This document shows, piece by piece, positions 4,131 to 6,963 of a stretch of 6,963 nt of DNA. The first letter of the stretch is position 1. Each line of letters begins with the position of its first letter. The notes beneath the pieces are model-generated. The model did no database searches. It saw only the letters and a program-made list of their open reading frames with translations, and was not told the origin of the DNA. This DNA comes from Kiritimatiellia bacterium (GTDB taxonomy: Bacteria; Verrucomicrobiota; Kiritimatiellia; UBA8416; SLMC01), in the NCBI GenBank assembly GCA_007133745.1, contig SLMC01000008.1, forward strand, positions 1 to 6,963. The letters run 5' to 3'. The position numbers and the translations under genes are program-made.

Positions 4131-6464
4131 TCATTTGGCCGGTGCGCGCCCCGTTTTTTTCAGGCGCTCGATGGCGATGTGCCGATAGGCCGAGCGACTG
4201 GTCTTGGCCTCTTCTTTGGTCCAGGCGCCGGACCGGTTGTTGAACCGGCCGCGTCGCTTGAGCAGTTCGGCCAGGAATTCGCGCGCCCGTTTCAAGTAGG
4301 CCTCGTCGCCGGTACGATAATAGACGTAGGCCGCCCCGTCGCCAATCATGAAATACTCAAAACCTCCGCTCCATTCCGCCGTATCGTCGACCATCGATTT
4401 CAGCACGTCCAAGGCGCGATCATCGCCCGTATGCCAGTGGTAGTCGATCAGCGGACGAACGGTATAGGTAGCCTGAACACGGCCCCATTTCAGAACTGTT
4501 TTTCCGTCCTCGTTGAACATGTGCCACAACCCGTTCTCGAACAGCTTGCGGCTGTCGTCCAAATAGGCCTGCTCGCCGGTCAAGGCGTACAGCGCCAGCA
4601 GACATTCGATGCTCCACCCGTATGTGCGCGCCTGATCGCGCCGGGGGTTCCGGTCGACCTTGTGCACGCCGAACATACGGCTGCGCACGCCTTCGGCATT
4701 AATGCGGGCGCAAGCCCATGATTCCGGATCGCCCGTAAGCAGGGCATGAAGAGTTTGACCCAAAATCCAGTTGTGGCTGGGTATCGGCAGCATGCTGCGC
4801 GGGTTCGTGCTTACATGCCAGCCCGTGCCGCCGCGGCTGGTTTCCTTTTCGTAGGCGGAAAGGAACCTGTAGGCGGGCGCATCGCGCGAAGAGCGATGCA
4901 CATCGATATCGTACTGATGCCGCGCCATGGCCGAGCCCCACTCGAAAAAGTCGCGCTGACCGGTCCGCAGGAAATGGATCAGCATGATGTGCGTCCAATC
5001 GTAATGCAAACTGGCGGAGCCGCAGGCCCAATACAAATCGCCCCAGTTCATCCAGTTGTAATAGTTGCCGCGGCGCCGATTCTCGGCCGCTTCGGTCAAT
5101 CCGGCCGGCTTGGAGCGTTGCAACGTTTCATAGCGCTGAATAAGAGTGTCCAAATCGGCATCGCCGGTTTTCACGTCGGCCGGACTGAACAGCACGAAAA
5201 CGCCGCTTTCCGCGTAGTGTTCCGCCGACGCCAACGGCACGAGCGGGGTGTTGAGGCTTGCGGCCATGGCCTGTGTCGCCTGCTTGTCTCCCGCGCCGAA
5301 GCGCAACAGTATCTCGTGCGTCTTCTGCTTGCCGCCGCACAGGTTGTATGCATCGCGCCCTTCGGGATAGCCGGCCCATTCCGGCCATAGCGCCAAAACC
5401 ACGCGCCCATGTTGTGCCGCGATTTCCTTGGGATAATTCTGCCAATAATCGCGAACCGCCACGCCGAGCGCGCCGCCTGTGCCCGCCACGCCCATGACAC
5501 CCGCACTGCGCGCGTCGGACGACACCAGTTCCTTGTCGCCGGCCACGGCCTGAAAGATCGGGCCTTTACCGCGGTTTGCGCCTTTCTGGCGAATGGCGAA
5601 GGCCGCATCGGCCGTAGGCCGGCCTTCGGCCTCGTCGGAAATTGCGCGCAAGCCGGCGCCCAGATGGGTATCGAAGTTCAGCGCCAAGCTCTTGAATTGA
5701 AAATACTCGCGGCCGGACCGCATGTTGGCTCCGAACGCGCCGTCATTGCCCAGAGTATAATGGACCCGCACCTGATCCGAACCGGCATAAAAGTAAATTT
5801 GGCATGTCCAGCGCACCAGCTCGCTGCCATCGCGGACAAACGCGCCCGGAAACCGGCCGCGAGCGATAATCAAGGCGCGATAGGGCCCCGCCTCCACGAC
5901 CTCGACCGCCTCCGGCGGGTGCGCGGCCATGTTCAAGGTTTTGCCGTCCGTCAAGGTCAACACGGCGCCGCCCTGCTCGCTCTGCCGCAGGATCGGCCGT
6001 CCGCGCACGCCGACCTCGCTGAGAATTTGGAATTTTTTCTTGTCGATCCGAGCCTGCAAAGCCCCGGTATCCACGACAATGGCGTCGGCGCCGTCCTGCA
6101 TTTTCAGGCCGGGTTGCGGCGTGTAGGCCGGGCCGTCGGCGACAACGACTTTGACCTCGCCGTTCGCGGGCACGGACAGCGGAAAAGTGCACAGCGCCCA
6201 TTTGACCGAACCGTCGTCCCATGTGTTCTGCGCGCGAAACTGGCCGCCGACAATCCCGCGTCCGCCCGCCATCATGCGCAAGGTCGCCGCATTTTTGACG
6301 GCGCCGCGCGCAAAAGGCACGCCGACCGTCACCCACTCGTTTTCGCGCGCCACACCGGCAGGCTCGCGCACCGTCAGTTCCACACGAGCCGGCTGCGCCT
6401 CCGCCAGCCAGCTACCCGCCAATAACGCCGCCAACCACACGCCCAACCCTCGCCATGCCTTCAT
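4131..6464 (-). CDS. Secreted RIFT-barrel protein, exo-rhamnogalacturonan lyase-like (PcRGLX/YetA-like)
   Basis: 777 residues. Residues 1-23 form a signal peptide (basic start, hydrophobic core GVWLAALLAGSWL, AEA just before the likely cut), so the enzyme is exported. The N-terminal part fits the first domain of the PcRGLX/YetA family: VTVGVPFARGAV (45-56) and TWDDGSVKWALCTFPL (81-96), where WxDGSVKW is characteristic. A beta-rich middle part holds ALWPEWAGYPEGRDAYNL and GGKQKTHEILLRF (about 358-389). The C-terminal half is alpha-helical with NYYNWMNWGDLYW (467-479), SLHYDWTHIMLIHFLRTG, HQYDIDVHR and SHNWILGQTLHALLTGD, as in an alpha/alpha toroid. Known relatives cleave pectic rhamnogalacturonan or are uncharacterised, so the substrate here is unproven. 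I chose ATG 6464 over 6476 because GGGAGG (6469-6474) lies 4 bases before it and no site precedes 6476. A close relative begins beyond the right edge. Confidence 0.72.
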   Translation of the reverse strand: MKAWRGLGVWLAALLAGSWLAEAQPARVELTVREPAGVARENEWVTVGVPFARGAVKNAATLRMMAGGRGIVGGQFRAQNTWDDGSVKWALCTFPLSVPANGEVKVVVADGPAYTPQPGLKMQDGADAIVVDTGALQARIDKKKFQILSEVGVRGRPILRQSEQGGAVLTLTDGKTLNMAAHPPEAVEVVEAGPYRALIIARGRFPGAFVRDGSELVRWTCQIYFYAGSDQVRVHYTLGNDGAFGANMRSGREYFQFKSLALNFDTHLGAGLRAISDEAEGRPTADAAFAIRQKGANRGKGPIFQAVAGDKELVSSDARSAGVMGVAGTGGALGVAVRDYWQNYPKEIAAQHGRVVLALWPEWAGYPEGRDAYNLCGGKQKTHEILLRFGAGDKQATQAMAASLNTPLVPLASAEHYAESGVFVLFSPADVKTGDADLDTLIQRYETLQRSKPAGLTEAAENRRRGNYYNWMNWGDLYWACGSASLHYDWTHIMLIHFLRTGQRDFFEWGSAMARHQYDIDVHRSSRDAPAYRFLSAYEKETSRGGTGWHVSTNPRSMLPIPSHNWILGQTLHALLTGDPESWACARINAEGVRSRMFGVHKVDRNPRRDQARTYGWSIECLLALYALTGEQAYLDDSRKLFENGLWHMFNEDGKTVLKWGRVQATYTVRPLIDYHWHTGDDRALDVLKSMVDDTAEWSGGFEYFMIGDGAAYVYYRTGDEAYLKRAREFLAELLKRRGRFNNRSGAWTKEEAKTSRSAYRHIAIERLKKTGRAPAK

Positions 6465-6495
6465 GCTGCCTCCCATTGTTTAACCACTAGACTAC

Positions 6496-6521
6496 AAGGC
6501 GGGCTGTCGCCCGCGACCCAA
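6496..6521 (+). repeat. REP-like palindrome, copy 2 (upstream of the lyase-like gene)
   Basis: Sequence aaggcgggctgtcgcccgc followed by gacccaa. This is the most perfect of the three copies: stem gcgggc (6499-6504) with gcccgc (6509-6514), loop tgtc. It lies 31 bases before the lyase-like start codon and directly abuts repeat copy B. Confidence 0.7.
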
Positions 6522-6588
6522 CCCACGCACTCGCAAACAATCACGCCTGCTATCTCCTGTTTTTTCGGAGGGACAGCGTGATTGAGGC
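6521..6588 (-). repeat. Dispersed palindromic repeat, copy B (inverted relative to copy A)
   Basis: The reverse complement aligns with 3672-3740 at 58 of 69 columns. The internal inverted repeat is kept: caatcacgc (6538-6546) with gcgtgattg (6576-6584), loop of 29 bases including the A-run ccgaaaaaa on the minus strand. Differences from copy A are spread out, which suggests old rather than fresh duplication. Confidence 0.75.
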
Positions 6589-6754
6589 ATTAAGATATAG
6601 CCGTTTCGACCGCGAATGTCAAGGGATGCAATACGATAGTTTCATGTTTGAACAAGCGGGGGTCGCTAGATTGCGCAACATCTGCGGATGAGCGGCTTGT
6701 TGGCAGGCGTTGACGCAGTCATGCTCGCAGCGGGAAACCTCGCCTGTTTTGGGG

Positions 6755-6880
6755 TTAGTCCCCGCCCGTCAGCCACTTGAACATAACTTCCTTCACCACC
6801 GGCGCAAGGCCGGCGGGATCGAGAAAATGTGCCAAGTCATTTGAGGATACGTGAAGCGGGGCGAAGGGTCGCGCTGCGAA
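6755..6880 (-). pseudogene. Possible gene-tail remnant, unrecognised
   Basis: An open stretch of 41 codons between stops, ending NDLAHFLDPAGLAPVVKEV then MFKWLTGGD. It has no in-frame ATG near its beginning, and its upstream part overlaps the end of the partial gene at 6837-6963 in another frame. The composition is protein-like, so it may be the original C-terminus of a gene now cut by a frameshift, or chance. I cannot name a family. Confidence 0.2.
6796..6817 (-). repeat. 22-base hairpin motif, second copy
   Basis: Exact reverse complement of 4029-4050. The stem ccggc (6799-6803) pairs with gccgg (6809-6813) and the loop is gcaag. It encodes the same PAGLAPV peptide in the minus-strand open stretch here. 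Confidence 0.6.
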
Positions 6881-6963
6881 CTACGCCTGGCACGGGACAA
6901 GATCGTTTGGCCGGTACGCGCCCCATTTTTTTCAGGCGCTCGACGGCGATGTGCATGCAGGCC
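6837..6963 (-). CDS. C-terminal end of a second lyase-like paralog (cut by window edge)
   Basis: The minus-strand frame enters from the right edge and reads ACMHIAVERLKKMGRVPAK, against AYRHIAIERLKKTGRAPAK at the very end of the lyase-like protein encoded at 4131-6464: 14 of 19 residues match, and 51 of 58 bases match between 6906-6963 and 4134-4191. Where the first gene stops (TGA), this one has CGA and runs on for 22 residues to a TGA at 6837-6839. It is most likely the end of a tandem paralog transcribed ahead of the intact gene. The altered end leaves open that it is a decaying copy. Everything upstream of these 41 codons lies outside the window. Confidence 0.65.
   Translation of the reverse strand, partial: ACMHIAVERLKKMGRVPAKRSCPVPGVVRSATLRPASRILK

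Larger units (their letters stand above)
6465..6836. other. 372-base spacer between the two lyase-like genes
   Basis: Next to the lyase start it holds a REP-like hairpin (6496-6521) and dispersed repeat copy B (6521-6588). From about 6590 to 6750 I see no gene or clear signal. A 41-codon open stretch on the minus strand (6755-6880) and the shared 22-base hairpin motif (6796-6817) fill the rest. The lyase promoter presumably lies here, but no convincing boxes stand out. Confidence 0.6.

Noticed and set aside
5409..6425. A 338-codon plus-strand open frame
   Set aside because: It lies fully antisense to the lyase-like gene, which has a signal peptide, ribosome site and family motifs. Long antisense frames are expected in GC-rich genes.

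Overview
The window reads as a chromosomal segment of a fairly GC-rich bacterium. All protein genes that look intact lie on the minus strand; the only clear plus-strand gene is a serine tRNA. No ribosomal RNA or phylogenetic marker fixes the lineage. The mix of a UMP kinase / ribosome recycling factor pair, a secreted rhamnogalacturonan-lyase-like enzyme with a second copy beside it, a repeat-built proline/alanine-rich membrane protein and intergenic spacers crowded with small palindromes would suit a Planctomycetota, Lentisphaerota/Verrucomicrobiota or Hydrogenedentota-type organism. That placement is an inference only.

Reading in the direction of minus-strand transcription (right to left): the right edge (6837-6963) holds the C-terminal end of a gene cut by the window, a close relative of the next gene. 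A 372-base spacer follows with a dispersed repeat and a REP-like hairpin. Then comes a 777-residue secreted RIFT-barrel / exo-rhamnogalacturonan-lyase-like protein (4131-6464). Between 3243 and 4130 there is no intact protein gene. This stretch holds a decayed GIY-YIG nuclease reading frame placed directly against the 3' end of tRNA-Ser(CGA), a long GT-rich hairpin, a second copy of the dispersed repeat, G-rich heptamer repeats, a terminator-like hairpin, a 10-base periodic repeat and another REP-like hairpin.

The left half is a compact housekeeping cluster: pyrH (2460-3242) and frr (1895-2458) are separated by one base and are almost certainly translationally coupled. They are followed by a 387-residue protein of unknown function (660-1823), with three copies of a two-part repeat and one C-terminal membrane segment, and then by thioredoxin (260-589). 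Short gaps (71 and 70 bases), good ribosome binding sites and the shared strand suggest one transcription unit. The first 259 bases hold nested hairpins and no gene I can name.

The most notable signals are a composite dispersed repeat present twice in inverted orientation (3672-3819 and 6496-6588), the tRNA-Ser/GIY-YIG junction, the modular repeat protein between frr and trxA, and the tandem lyase-like paralogs.
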